Shown here: piece by piece, positions 22,822-32,994 of the stretch | Layout of the letters: every line of letters starts with the position of its first letter | Numbering within the stretch: the first letter of the stretch is position 1 | DNA from: Thalassia testudinum | Taxonomy: Eukaryota; Streptophyta; Magnoliopsida; Alismatales; Hydrocharitaceae | DNA length: 64,000 bases | Direction of reading: 5' to 3' | NCBI GenBank assembly: GCA_037157565.1 | Contig: JAZHRO010000003.1 | Location: forward strand, 45,769,001-45,833,000 | Notes under the pieces: model-generated | Databases searched by the model: none | Told to the model about the DNA's origin: nothing | Seen by the model: only the letters and a program-made list of their open reading frames with translations | Made by a program: the position numbers and the translations under genes

Positions 22822-23960
22822 GATATGGGTCCATCCCCTGATATGAGTGGTAGTAAATGTTATGCACGGCCTCCCTACTTGAGGGCGACTGCGCATACAT
22901 GTTTTGCTGCATGGCGGTGGCTCTTTGTAGATGTCGAGTCAATTCTTTCACCTTTTCGATGATGGAGGCCTTATCCAAGCAACTGGCCACCAACTCCAGA
23001 TCAATGAATATGGATAACTATCGTGTCTTGTGCGCCCCTCGCTTGTTTATCAATGCGTGGGTGGTCGTCCGGTCTAAGACACCCATAGACTCATTGTTTA
23101 TGGAGTTCTCACACATGTTCTTGAGAATCTAACAAATGGTGTCCTCATGCTAACCCATGATGTTGCCACCATTGGTTGCATTGACAAATAACCTGATATC
23201 CTCACGGAGTCCCTGGTAGAAAGACTGGACTTGTTCCCATTTAGGAACTCCATGATGGGGGCATTTCAGCATGAGATCCAAAAAGCGGTCCCATTCTTCA
23301 TGAAGTGGTTCTCCTGCATATTGCGTGAAATGCATGATCTGGTGCTTCAAGCCGTTGGTGTAACCAACTAGGAAGAATTTCTTTAGGAATTCAGATTGAA
23401 GTTCCTCCCATGTGTTGATTGAACAAGTCAAACTCTGATACCAATGGGCAGCCTTATCCATAAGAGAGAAGGAGAGCATCTTCATGAGTAGGATGTCTCG
23501 ATTCTAAACAAGTGGTCAAAAGGTCTGGGTCAGATGTTTTAGCTGTTTGATGTGCTGGAAGGTATTTTCAAAGTTCAAGTCATGGAATTTGGGGATTGCA
23601 TTAATCAAGTTCGACTTTAATTCAGTATTAGGTCCTTCAGCCAGGATTTGCACCCTGGGTTCGATTGCCACCACAGCGGGATTGTAGTGATCTCACATTT
23701 GCAGATGCTACGAAGGATTCATGAATGTGTGAAAAGATCAGTAAGGCACCACAATTAATTCTGAACATTAGGCAATTCTTCTTGATTCCCTATGGATGCA
23801 GGTGATGGAGAGTTAGGCTCAGATGAGGAAGTGTCTGAAGAGATCTTGATCTGATCGGGTAGGAGCACAAACAATTGGGTCAAGGCTTGACCCTAATGAG
23901 AGTAAACTACTAATGGAGTTCTCAATTTTAGTCTTAAGGACCTCCTCTCGTACATGCACT
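22822..23960 (-). pseudogene. gag, element I (N-terminal part)
   Basis: Minus-strand gag closely related to element J (51230-52597). The best piece is 23150-23485 (111 residues), containing A-A-H-W-Y-Q, F-L-K-K-F-F, G-E-P-L-H-E-E-W and W-E-Q-V-Q-S-F-Y, the capsid-type block of plant gypsy gag. Further on it reads A-V-H-N, then H-S-Y-Q-G-M-D-P-Y, and stops exactly at the family-B LTR start. The rest of gag and all of pol are missing. The 5' start is uncertain (about 23955). Stops are frequent. The copy would depend on other elements for every enzyme. Confidence 0.75.
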
Positions 23961-24951
23961 AGAGAATTAGGCGAGGAACAGAATGTGTACTGGTCGAATT
24001 GAGCTACCCAAAAGTTTTGGATGACTAAGGAGGTTGGAGGCCAATGTCACCTCTGGATTAGAAACTCACCCAGCCAAGAGTTACTTGGGTGGCTAGGAAG
24101 GGTGAGTCCCACAAAGACCCCTACACAGTAGAGCGTCCAGACGGGTTACAAGGTTTCCCTCACCCAACCTTCCTTGTCACTGAGATTCCAAGTAGACTGT
24201 AATGTGTGAGCTTGACTCCTAGGTCTACCAATTTTAATCACATGTGTGCCTTGAATTTCACTTGAACTTTAAAGTTGATTTGATTTGTGACCTAATTTGG
24301 AGGCTGACTTGCCCTAAGTGGATCACAAAGTGGACCAACTTCACCTGACTTACCCTAAAGTTGAGGATGAGCTAGGTTGAAAACCTAGATCAACCTGAAG
24401 TGGTTTGCAAATAGGTTATTAGGTCCCAAATTTTAGTGATTCAAGTGATTATTAGAACCTTGATTTTAGGGTTCACTTTATTAGATCAATTCAACCAAGG
24501 TTTAGGTAACACATGATGCAAGAAATATGTTCACTTTAATTTAGGTAAGTGTGTACTCCTGGAACTCTAATGTGGAAACCCTAGATTGGCTCTATTTCAA
24601 GTCCAATTCTTTCCAAACATTGGTATCTTGGGCTCAATCAAGAAGGTGAATAGGCCAAGGAACCTTATAACCCTAGTAGCTGCAAGTATCAGGATGGGGA
24701 TCTCTAATCAAATCAAATCAGGCAACTTGAATGATGATTACTATGTAAATAAATCAAGTTGGTCCTAATTAATTTTCTTTTCACTCCTTCCAAGAGATGA
24801 TGGGCTTAAAGAAGGGAATGAGATTACCTGCCTGTGGTGTGGTTGCTCTTGCGGTCGATCTTTAGATTCACCTGCAACAAGATAGCAAATCAAATAAAGC
24901 AAGTTATAATCAGATCAGAAATTATGATCAGTGAATGAAATGCACGTTGTT
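23961..24951 (-). other. Leader of element I
   Basis: Untranslated leader between the primer site and gag. It aligns with the leader of element J (52598-53540): shared blocks include the stretch around 24060-24180 versus 52690-52810 and the block just before the primer site. No credible gene is seen. Confidence 0.6.
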
Positions 24952-24969
24952 CCCCAGCAACAGCGCCAA
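24952..24969 (-). promoter_or_regulatory. Primer-binding site, element I
   Basis: TGGCGCTGTTGCTGGGGA on the minus strand, three bases inside the LTR end at 24973. It matches the complement of the plant tRNA-Asp 3' end with two changes, as I recall that tRNA. Confidence 0.75.
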
Positions 24970-26128
24970 AATGTTGCTGTCGAAAATCATCATATTTAGG
25001 AAAATATCGCATGTAGTAAAGCGATGAAAATTGATACGACATTTAAATTTATAATGCTCAAAAAATTGTGAGTTCTAAGGACGTTCATAGGGAGAAAATG
25101 TAGTAAATTAATCCACTAATTACAATAATAAGAAATAATAATGCAGAATAACCAAAATGACACTCAATTAAGAGCAAGAATGTATCTCAAAAGTTAAAAA
25201 AATTATAAAAATAAAGGACTAAAAATGGTGGTTGAAACCATAAATTAAGCCCTAGAATTTAAGCACAAATCCCAACAGTACTCGTCAACCACTTAACTAA
25301 GAATATCCACATCAGACCAAGTATCAAATAATCCTGCATTAATGTTCAACCAAAGTCAAACGTTGGAGGCCAAGGTCAGATGCCTTAAATGTTCAAAGCC
25401 TCAGCACCTTTTGGAAATTCACCAAAGTGTTAGGCAAAGGCACAAATGTCGAGGAGAAACACTGCAAAACCACCCTCCACCCTTCTTAGAATCCTCTTTC
25501 TACTTCTCAGATTTGGGTCAAGGTTTACCGGTAAACGATAACCAGGTAATCAGGTTAAAGCCCTGACCCACGTGCGTGGTATCGCGAGCGAGGGCATGCG
25601 AGGAGAGGAAGGACCTCACACCATGCGTTCGGAGGCAAACAACTAACAATGCTAATTCATTTTATGCGTAAAACAACTTCAAACATCCCTAATGTGGGAC
25701 TAAATTAGGGGTTCCTTCACGCGTGAGCAGCAAGTGGTCCTTCGTCAAATTGAACTGCTAGAGTGGCGGTTTCTTCAACTGAGGGTGCAGGAGGCTTTGC
25801 AAGGTTGGGCTGCATCTATTGGATGCGGAATCATTGTCGAAAATTAATGGACCATGGTGGACGAAGGTGTGGTTGGTGATGACAATGGCGGAGCTCCGAT
25901 GGTACCTGAAAGGCAAGAATACGACCTCGTAGCCCAATAAAAATAGTCAGACGTTTCACCAAACCACGGAAAGTGTGCTGGTGGCGGTGAGAGGTGGTCT
26001 GCGTGTGTGTGGCGACCGAACGGTGTCGGAGAAGGTGTCGGAGAGTAGGGGTGTTTGGCTGGCCAAATTAGGAGCCAAAGCCCTTAATTTCTTATGGGCT
26101 TTTGGCCTAGGTGGTGAGGCGAAGCTAA

Positions 26129-26150
26129 TGGTGGTGGTGGTGGTGGTGGT
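26129..26150. repeat. (TGG)7 microsatellite
   Basis: Seven TGG units plus a partial unit, inside LTR B copy ii. Confidence 0.9.
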
Positions 26151-26173
26151 GAATGATTTTGTGTGGTGTAGCA

Positions 26174-26203
26174 CCAACATGAGCTCGTCGGAGCTCATGT
26201 TGG
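26174..26203. repeat. Perfect 13-bp hairpin in LTR B
   Basis: The arm CCAACATGAGCTC (26174-26186) pairs perfectly with 26191-26203 across a GTCG loop. It lies downstream of both TATA boxes on the minus strand and would be in the transcript leader. Confidence 0.9.
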
Positions 26204-26221
26204 CCGTGGGGAAGACGATGG

Positions 26222-27040
26222 CAGAGCAACCTGTACAACAGTCAATCCTAAGATCTAAGATGTAGGAGTGACCTAGAGAGGGAGAGGAATAGATTGCATT
26301 AGCCTAGGGGGGGAGAGAGAGAGCAAAATCACACCTGACATTGGTTGATCAAACGTGGGAACGAAGAGGTCGATGGTGAGATGACGGTGAGGAAGGAGAG
26401 GCTATGAGCGATCTTGCTTTGGCTAGAAAGAGTCATGACCAAGAAGGGAAGACGAGGGTCGTCCAATTTGATGGTTGGATGGCCAAAGAAGGAGGTCGGA
26501 GAGGGCTCACCGGAGCCGAAGATGCGGTGGGCAGAGGAAGAAAAGTGAGGTGTTTTCCGACTTGTTCTTGGCTACCCTAGACCGTGTGACAAGGGGACCT
26601 TTATATAGAGCTTAGGAGCAGGGAAGACAGCGGGGGAGCAGGTGGTATGACAGTCGATCTTAAGATCTAAGGATGTAGGAGTGACTTAAAGAGGGAGAGG
26701 ATGAGATTGTAGTAGCTTAGGGAGAGAGAGAGTCAGCGAAACCACATCTGGCATTGGCCAACAGGACGTGGGGGTGAAGGGGTTGACGGCAAGACGATAG
26801 GGAGGAAGGAGTGGTCTTGATTTGGCTAGTAAGGCTCGCGACGAAGAGGGGAAGGCAGAGGGTCGTCCAATTTGATGGTTGGATGATCGGAGGAAGAGGT
26901 CGGAGAGGGATCGCTGGAGCTGAAGATGTGGTGGCTGGAGGAAGAAGAGAGAGGTATTTTCCAGCTTGTTCTTGGCTACCCTCAACCGTGGGACGAGGGG
27001 GCCTTTATAGAGCTCAAATTTGAGCTCTGAAGGAGGCAAT
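26222..27040 (-). repeat. Tandem duplication of the LTR B promoter region
   Basis: Two diverged units of about 410 bp (roughly 26222-26631 and 26632-27040). Both carry agatctaag-atgtaggagtgac, gggtcgtccaatttgatgg, the cttgttcttggctaccct block and a TATA box. The boxes on the minus strand are TATATAA (26601-26610) and TATAAA (27004-27009). Copies i and iii of the LTR have only one unit. Confidence 0.8.
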
Positions 27041-27961
27041 TCACTTGATTGGGTCTTGGTTTTGGGGGAAAAAGTTCCTCAAATTTTTCAAGCTCGCCTG
27101 AGCACCTACCGTCGAGAAGGGATCTAAGAGGTGATTCAATAGGAAGGGGATCTTCTGGCGACCATTCCTTCCAATTTTGGATGGATTTGGCTGATAAATC
27201 AAGGAAGAATCCTTGATTGAAGTCGGTGCAATCGTAGGGAGATCCTATTCATACCTTCAATGGCAGCAGGGACTAAAATGTGAAGACGATGAGAATGTTA
27301 GGGACTTGAATGTAAGAAACTTGAAACTTAGTAGTACAAATGTGAGAAATAGAGTTTTAGGGGCTAAGATGCAAACTAGGTCAAGATCGACTCTGATTGG
27401 GGCCAAATTTTGATCCTAACCTAATTGAACCCAAAGAAATCTAATGGTGAAGTTGGAGTTGATTTTTGACCATGTTTGACTAGGTAAATTGCATAGAAGC
27501 ATAAATTAGGGTAAATTCCCATCTGAAACTCTATTCTATGTTAAAATGGGTTCAGATGGTCAAACCAAAGGTACCAAACCTCTTAGAATATTTTCCAATG
27601 ATTTTTACGAGGTTTAGATTAATCTTATCCTGACCAGAACCTTTTCAATTTAAGTGAGTTTATAATTAAGATTTTCAGTACTATTTTCACCTTCGAAATG
27701 CATGAAATCCTAATTCAATAAGTGTGAACCCACTTTTTAGGCTTTTATGCTCAATTGAACTTTAATTAACCCTTGAGTAACCCCATGGTTAATCTACATT
27801 TGTGATGTATTGTTAAAATAACAGAATTAACCCTATTTTCATGTTTTCCTCTCAAATCAGATTATTGCGGAATTATAACCCTCAGATGATCAAGTAGGAG
27901 CATTTTCCAGTTGAAGCTGACTAATTATGGCTAGTTAGGGCTCATAATGGTGTTACCATCA

Positions 27962-29363
27962 ATCCCACGGCAAGAAGATGTGAAAATCATTTATGCAAAA
28001 ATTTTTCTTTTATTTATTTACAGATGGAAAGTGAAAATGAATTCTTATTTATTCACAATATACTTTTATTGTAAAGTGAGTTGTTAAGGAATCAAGCGAT
28101 TCAAAATACAAACTTAATACAATTTTTCACCAACGAAAAGAAATTACGGGCAAATCCTTAGCTACAAAGACTTCAACAACTATCGAGTACCGACTTAAAT
28201 TCAGATCACCTAAATCAAAGCAAGAACCTAATTAGCCTGTAGACTTAGGTCACTAGAGTAAGTTTCTCTGACTCAGTTAACCCACCCAAGACTTGAAGTG
28301 AATGTGAGAAACAGGCATCTTGTGTGTGAAATAGTTTGACTCGCCATAAAGGACAATTAAATTGACTTCTAGCAATCAATAAAACTTAGGATATTTCTAA
28401 GCTCTTACTTGGACAATCGTATCTTCGGTTAAGTCATACTAGGATTTGACAGCTTTCTCCTCAACCCTTTCCTACCTTAAGGTCAACACACTAGGTGTAT
28501 ATCTTCCCAGCTGGACCCATTGGTCTCTTATTCCTAATTTTTTTTCTCCGTATTTTTTTTCTCTTTCTTTCTATAGGATAAAATCCCATTTGTAACAAGG
28601 TGTTTTTATTTAGAAATGGAAAGGGATAGCATTCATATGTGGTGAGATGCTTTTATTTGGTAGAATGTGGATATATTTTTTCTTTTTTTGTATATATATT
28701 TTTTTCTTGTTCCGATTCTTTCTACTAAAAATATATTTTCCCTCCAAATCATTTTTTTGGGTGAGTGGCTTTCCTTCATCCATTTTAAATGCACCCCTAC
28801 AAACAAGAATAGTCTTAAGAGCTAGAAACCTAGCAAGGTCACTAGATCTGCAGGACTAGACTAAATCTTATAACCACTAAGGACTCAATAAGGTCGTCCA
28901 AAAGATGAGTCAGTGCATAGTGCAATTGAATATGCTTGGGACTCAAAGACCATTCAAATCAAAGGGCAAGAAGATAAGTCATTCACTTATCACACTTTTG
29001 ACTTAATACTTTAAGCTTTTTCAGGTTCATTCAAAACCTCAGGCAAATAAGTCTAAATTTAGGCAAATACTTGAAAAATTAAGTTCGTTAAGACCTGAAG
29101 TGTCTAGGAGGAAAGACTTTGTTCTACATTTTCTAACATCGATGAGTCCTTAGAATCGAGAATTCTCGATTCCTCCTAACTTAAATTGCAAAAACAACAC
29201 TGAAAACAATATTTTTTTTCTTTGCTTTTTGAGAACCTATTTACACGAAAAAAAATACCGTAAGAGATTATGCAAGTGCAAATGCGATAATGGAAAGATT
29301 TTATTGAAAATCATAGTTCTCAATGACAAAAGGTATTTAATGTATATGTACTACCCCCATGCC
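27962..29363 (-). other. 3' untranslated region of element E
   Basis: No convincing gene. It is bounded on the right by the internal purine tract (29352-29363, GCATGGGGGTAG) and on the left by a degenerate one next to the LTR start. It has long T-rich runs (28540-28760) and weak resemblance to the 3' regions of G and C, such as the closing block near 29000-29100. It lacks a clear copy of the paired 60-nt motif. Confidence 0.55.
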
Positions 29364-30279
29364 TACATTCACGCATGTCCTCAAGCATGAATAAAATGAA
29401 AAGAAATGAAAGATCAGAGGTATAAAAGGGTAGAAATCACCTGGAATAACCCCTGAATTTTTTGTTCAGCTTATCCTAACACCTACGAAATGAGACAAAT
29501 ATGCTATATATAAAAGTATATTTATATATATACAATTACTAAGTTTACCGCTTCCAACTGGGCGAAAACTCAATCACACAACCTCAAGGAAGCTGATGAC
29601 TTCATCAGCAGGAGGAGGTTCCTAGGCCATAAATGGTTTCAGGCATTGGCCATTTATAGGAGAAACATGCTCAGTTTTCAGGTCCATAATCTGAACCACC
29701 CCATTAGGATATGGGCGAATCACAACTAAAGGGCTAGTCCACTTAGACTTCAGCTTGCCTGCAACGAATTTGAGCTTGGAATCAAGTAGCTAGACTTGCT
29801 GGTTAGGCATGAAAGATTTCCTCCGAATGTGGCGGTCATAAAAGGGCTTGGTCTTGTCATTATAAATCTTCGCATTCTCATAGGCCTCCTACCAGATTTC
29901 TTCCAATTTGCTGAGTTGGAGTTTCCTTTCATATCCTCCTGCATCGAGGTTAAAATTACATTTCTACACCATCCAAAAGGGACGGTGCTCCAGCTCGACC
30001 AGAAGGTGAAAAGCCTTTCCACACACCATGCGGTATGGTGACATTTCGAGTAGGGCCTTGTGCGTGGTCCGATATGCCCATAATGCTTTAATCAGTTGAT
30101 AAGACCAATCCTTCCAGTCAGGTTTAACCGTCTTTTAAAGGATGAGTTTGATTTGATAGTTAAACACCTCTGCCAGCCCATTGTTCTATGGATGATATGG
30201 GGTGGCAATACTTTCATGTTCCCCTTATCTTTTCAATAATGACCGAAAAATGGAGCAGATGAAATGACTTCCCTCATCG
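29364..30279 (-). pseudogene. Integrase, C-terminal part, element E
   Basis: Minus-strand integrase, continued from 37603 after element D is removed. It starts with the second catalytic site (S-D-E-G-S-H-F, at the D insertion point). It keeps the catalytic Glu in N-N-G-L-A-E-V-F-N near 30170, then A-Y-R-T-T-H-K, F-Y-D-R-H-I and the C-terminal block G-K-L-K-S-K-W near 29745. Stops and a frameshift (around 29960) break it. The catalytic triad is otherwise intact, unlike G, H and C. Confidence 0.75.
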
Positions 30280-30284
30280 CTAAT

Positions 30285-31420
30285 TGATGTTGACACATCC
30301 ATTTAGGTTAAAATGCCTATTTATGCATGTCTCTAGGCTTAGATATGCATTCCATACTATAAATATTGCATAGCATGCATCATTCTACATTTACAGTAGT
30401 TTGTGTATATTTTAGGTTAATTGAGTCCTTTTATGGCCAGGAGAGAATGAGATTTAATTTAAAGCATCAGATTGACGATCTGACCATATGGATCTGATCA
30501 GGATGACGATCGGAGTCCAATGCCTCCGAAATCACCTTGATTGGAGTCTCATAGCACCATATGCAGTTCAAGGAAAATCAACAACCGAGGGTCTAGGTGA
30601 CGTAATTCAGAGCTTCAAACAACAAATTCGACTGCACGGATGGATTCAGGTCGACGATCGCAACCCAACGGCGCAAAAATTGACTCAATCCGACCTTTGT
30701 CGTAGCCCCTAGAACGAAAAGAAGTTGGACGACCCAGATCGTGTCACATGGTGCAACCCAGGCCACCCACGTGCACAGACGTGCCACTGAACGCACAGTA
30801 GCGCAGGCACGTGTAGAGGCACACATGCACAGCAGCGCAGTGGGCGCGTAGCATGCGGAGGCGCACGACACAGGCGAGTGGATCGTGCTCCAGCGCAACG
30901 GCAGCGTGGGCGCAAGGCTGTCTTCAGTGACTTTTATGACGGATCTCCAGCGACGTTTATGACCATTACTAATTGTCTTGTATACGAAATTGATCATTTC
31001 CTCTACTATGAAAGGACCCCTACCCTACCCATTATTCTTCATCTCTTCCTTTCTTCCTCTCACCACCTCCAAGGCTCTAGAGAGAGCTTGTTTCAAGCCT
31101 GGGATGCTCCTCTAGAGTGGAATCAAATATTTTTCCCTCCTCTCATCCACATTCGTGGAGCATCCCGCGGCCATCTTCTCACCTACTTTGGGATGTAGAT
31201 CCTTGCTGCGACGTCGTCCTACCCCACCCTCCATCCTCAGGATCCATCCTCGTTCGTCCCGCTCCTCACCACCACCTCCAGGCAACGTCAGAGCGAGTCA
31301 TCCTCTAAGTGACCATCGAGGGGGATTCTCTCACCTATATATATCTTTACTGCCTTTTAGTATAGTTTTTCCCACTTTCATAGTTGTAGAAACATTTAAT
31401 CAGGCAATATATGATTGTTC

Positions 31421-31464
<44 letters not shown>

Positions 31465-31739
31465 TTTGCAAGTAGATTAGTTAGACAAGTTTGCATCGAC
31501 TTGATCTCTTGCTTGATAAAAACACCAAAAAATTATAAAACATAAAAAATGACAAAAATAAATAAAATCAAAATGCGGATTTTTCAAACCAAACGTTCGC
31601 CTCCCCGTGTTCGACCTGGGACTCACCTTTTGAGTTTCAGTTATAAATATTATCTGATCAACGGATTTTCTCATAAACTGAATTATGACGATGGATTTTC
31701 AAAACTCAAATCTTTTCTCGATGAATCTCCACTGCATCA
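30285..31739 (+). repeat. 5' LTR of element D
   Basis: It starts TGATGTTGAC and ends CTGCATCA. U3 holds CACGTG at 30768-30773 and 30808-30813 in a GC-rich stretch. The TATA position reads TATGAAAG (31007-31014), whereas the 3' LTR has TATAAAAG, so the promoter of this copy is probably lost. A (TA)n tract lies at 31424-31461. A tRNA T-arm-like block is at 31604-31620. Open frames in the GC-rich U3 are artefacts. Confidence 0.9.
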
Positions 31740-31742
31740 TTT

Positions 31743-31760
31743 TCGCGCCATTGCCAGGGA
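31743..31760 (+). promoter_or_regulatory. Primer-binding site, element D
   Basis: TCGCGCCATTGCCAGGGA, three bases after the LTR. It matches the tRNA-Asp-type site with a few changes, the same class as in elements C and I. Confidence 0.75.
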
Positions 31761-32994
31761 GGCAACGCTCTTTAGTTTTTCTCGCATTTTCCCCCATTAC
31801 TTACATATTTTTCTAACCTATCTTCCTTCTTCAATTTATTGTCTTGCAAGAACCCGATCAAGGAGTCGAAGGTGGTAGATTGGAGTAAAGTTTGGGTAGA
31901 GACATTTGTAAGTTTATCCCCCCCACCCACCCACTAGATTTCCATAACCTACTAACTCAAACTCAAATCAACTTAGGTGCTTGCATAAACCCTAGGATAG
32001 ATTTGATTGTTTGAAAGTTACTTTGCCTCACCTCACCCACCTGCATATAATAAAAAATATAAAAGAATACTCTTCTCTTATGGGATTTAATTGAAGGCTA
32101 CACACTTAACACCCACAACTTCTCACCTTAAGGCACACAATCACTTTGATTCTACCTCTTAACCCAGGATCGGACCTATGGACCCGGTAGACTTCAACGT
32201 AACACGCGAATAAGTGAGTAGAAAGTTGAATAGGTTAAACATTTGTGTGCCTTAACTAAGTGGTGCAACAGGCCAATTGGTTGAGTTGTTTTGGGCCGCA
32301 CCACTTAAGATAAAAGTGATTCATCAATAGCTTGCCCCATAGGGTCGATTTTTAGGGCTAAACTAGGCACTCCACATTTTTTTTCTGATTTCTAAAGGAA
32401 TATATCATCACCAGTGCTTTCAAAACATGGAGTGTTCTACTAAACCTCATTAAACAAACCTAAAAATTAAACCCTAAATGCTACTAAACAAGGTTAAACC
32501 CTAAAAGTCACATCATCAAATAACCTTGTTTGCAAACCTTGGTTGTGCATGCACACACATTTTAACTGATCATTAAGGGCACAACCCATCTAAAGGTCTC
32601 ATCACATTCCAAGAACACGATCATCCCAAGCCTAACTAAAACTGAGTAGATGTTGGCCTTAAGGATTGATTCACTCTTCAGGGCTCATATTAAGATTTTT
32701 TCAATTAATCTGCTTCTACTGGTCCATTTGATGTCTAGCTAGGAGAGTAGAGTCAAACGACCACGGTTGCGGGGTATCAAAGGAACCAGAGGCACAAGCC
32801 AAAGGAAGAACCTTCTCCCCAGCCCCTCCTTTTAACTGGTTCGATTGACCGGATAGAAGTAGACCAAATCATTTCTGTCATCTCAAGACAGGTCCTGGGA
32901 GTCTGTAGGTCTTTAGGGTACCCACATAAGGATAGGTTTGGTTGATTGTACTGTAGGGCTCCTTTCTCTCTTCTAGTTTACTTCCTACTCCACA
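31761..32994 (+). ncRNA. Leader of element D with stem-loop and conserved blocks
   Basis: A 1.2-kb untranslated leader. A stem-loop has 10-bp perfect arms at 32257-32266 (TAAGTGGTGC) and 32298-32307. The blocks at 32752-32769 (gtcaaacgaccacggttg) and 32795-32814 (caagccaaaggaagaacctt) are identical in the leader of element C. Conservation between elements with different LTRs suggests an RNA signal such as packaging or dimerisation; that is inference. I call it ncRNA only for the structured leader. Confidence 0.55.

Larger units (their letters stand above)
24973..27961 (-). repeat. Family-B LTR, copy ii (full length, shared by two interiors)
   Basis: About 2989 bp, starting TGATGGTAACACC at 27961 and ending ...CAGCAACA at 24973 (minus strand). 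The primer site of element I follows on its left. On its right a purine-rich stretch (CCGTGGGAT) and the 3' region of element E adjoin it, so it is both the 5' LTR of I and the 3' LTR of E. It contains a ~410-bp tandem duplication that doubles the promoter, a perfect 13-bp hairpin (26174-26203), a 14-bp palindrome (25523-25536) and a (TGG)7 tract (26129-26150). Confidence 0.7.

Noticed and set aside
24973..24990. Sequence next to the primer site as a tRNA gene
   Set aside because: The matching part is only an 18-base primer-site complement with no cloverleaf around it.
28647..28859. Another Phe-rich open frame that looks like a membrane protein
   Set aside because: Low-complexity T-run inside the 3' region of element E, with no family motif.
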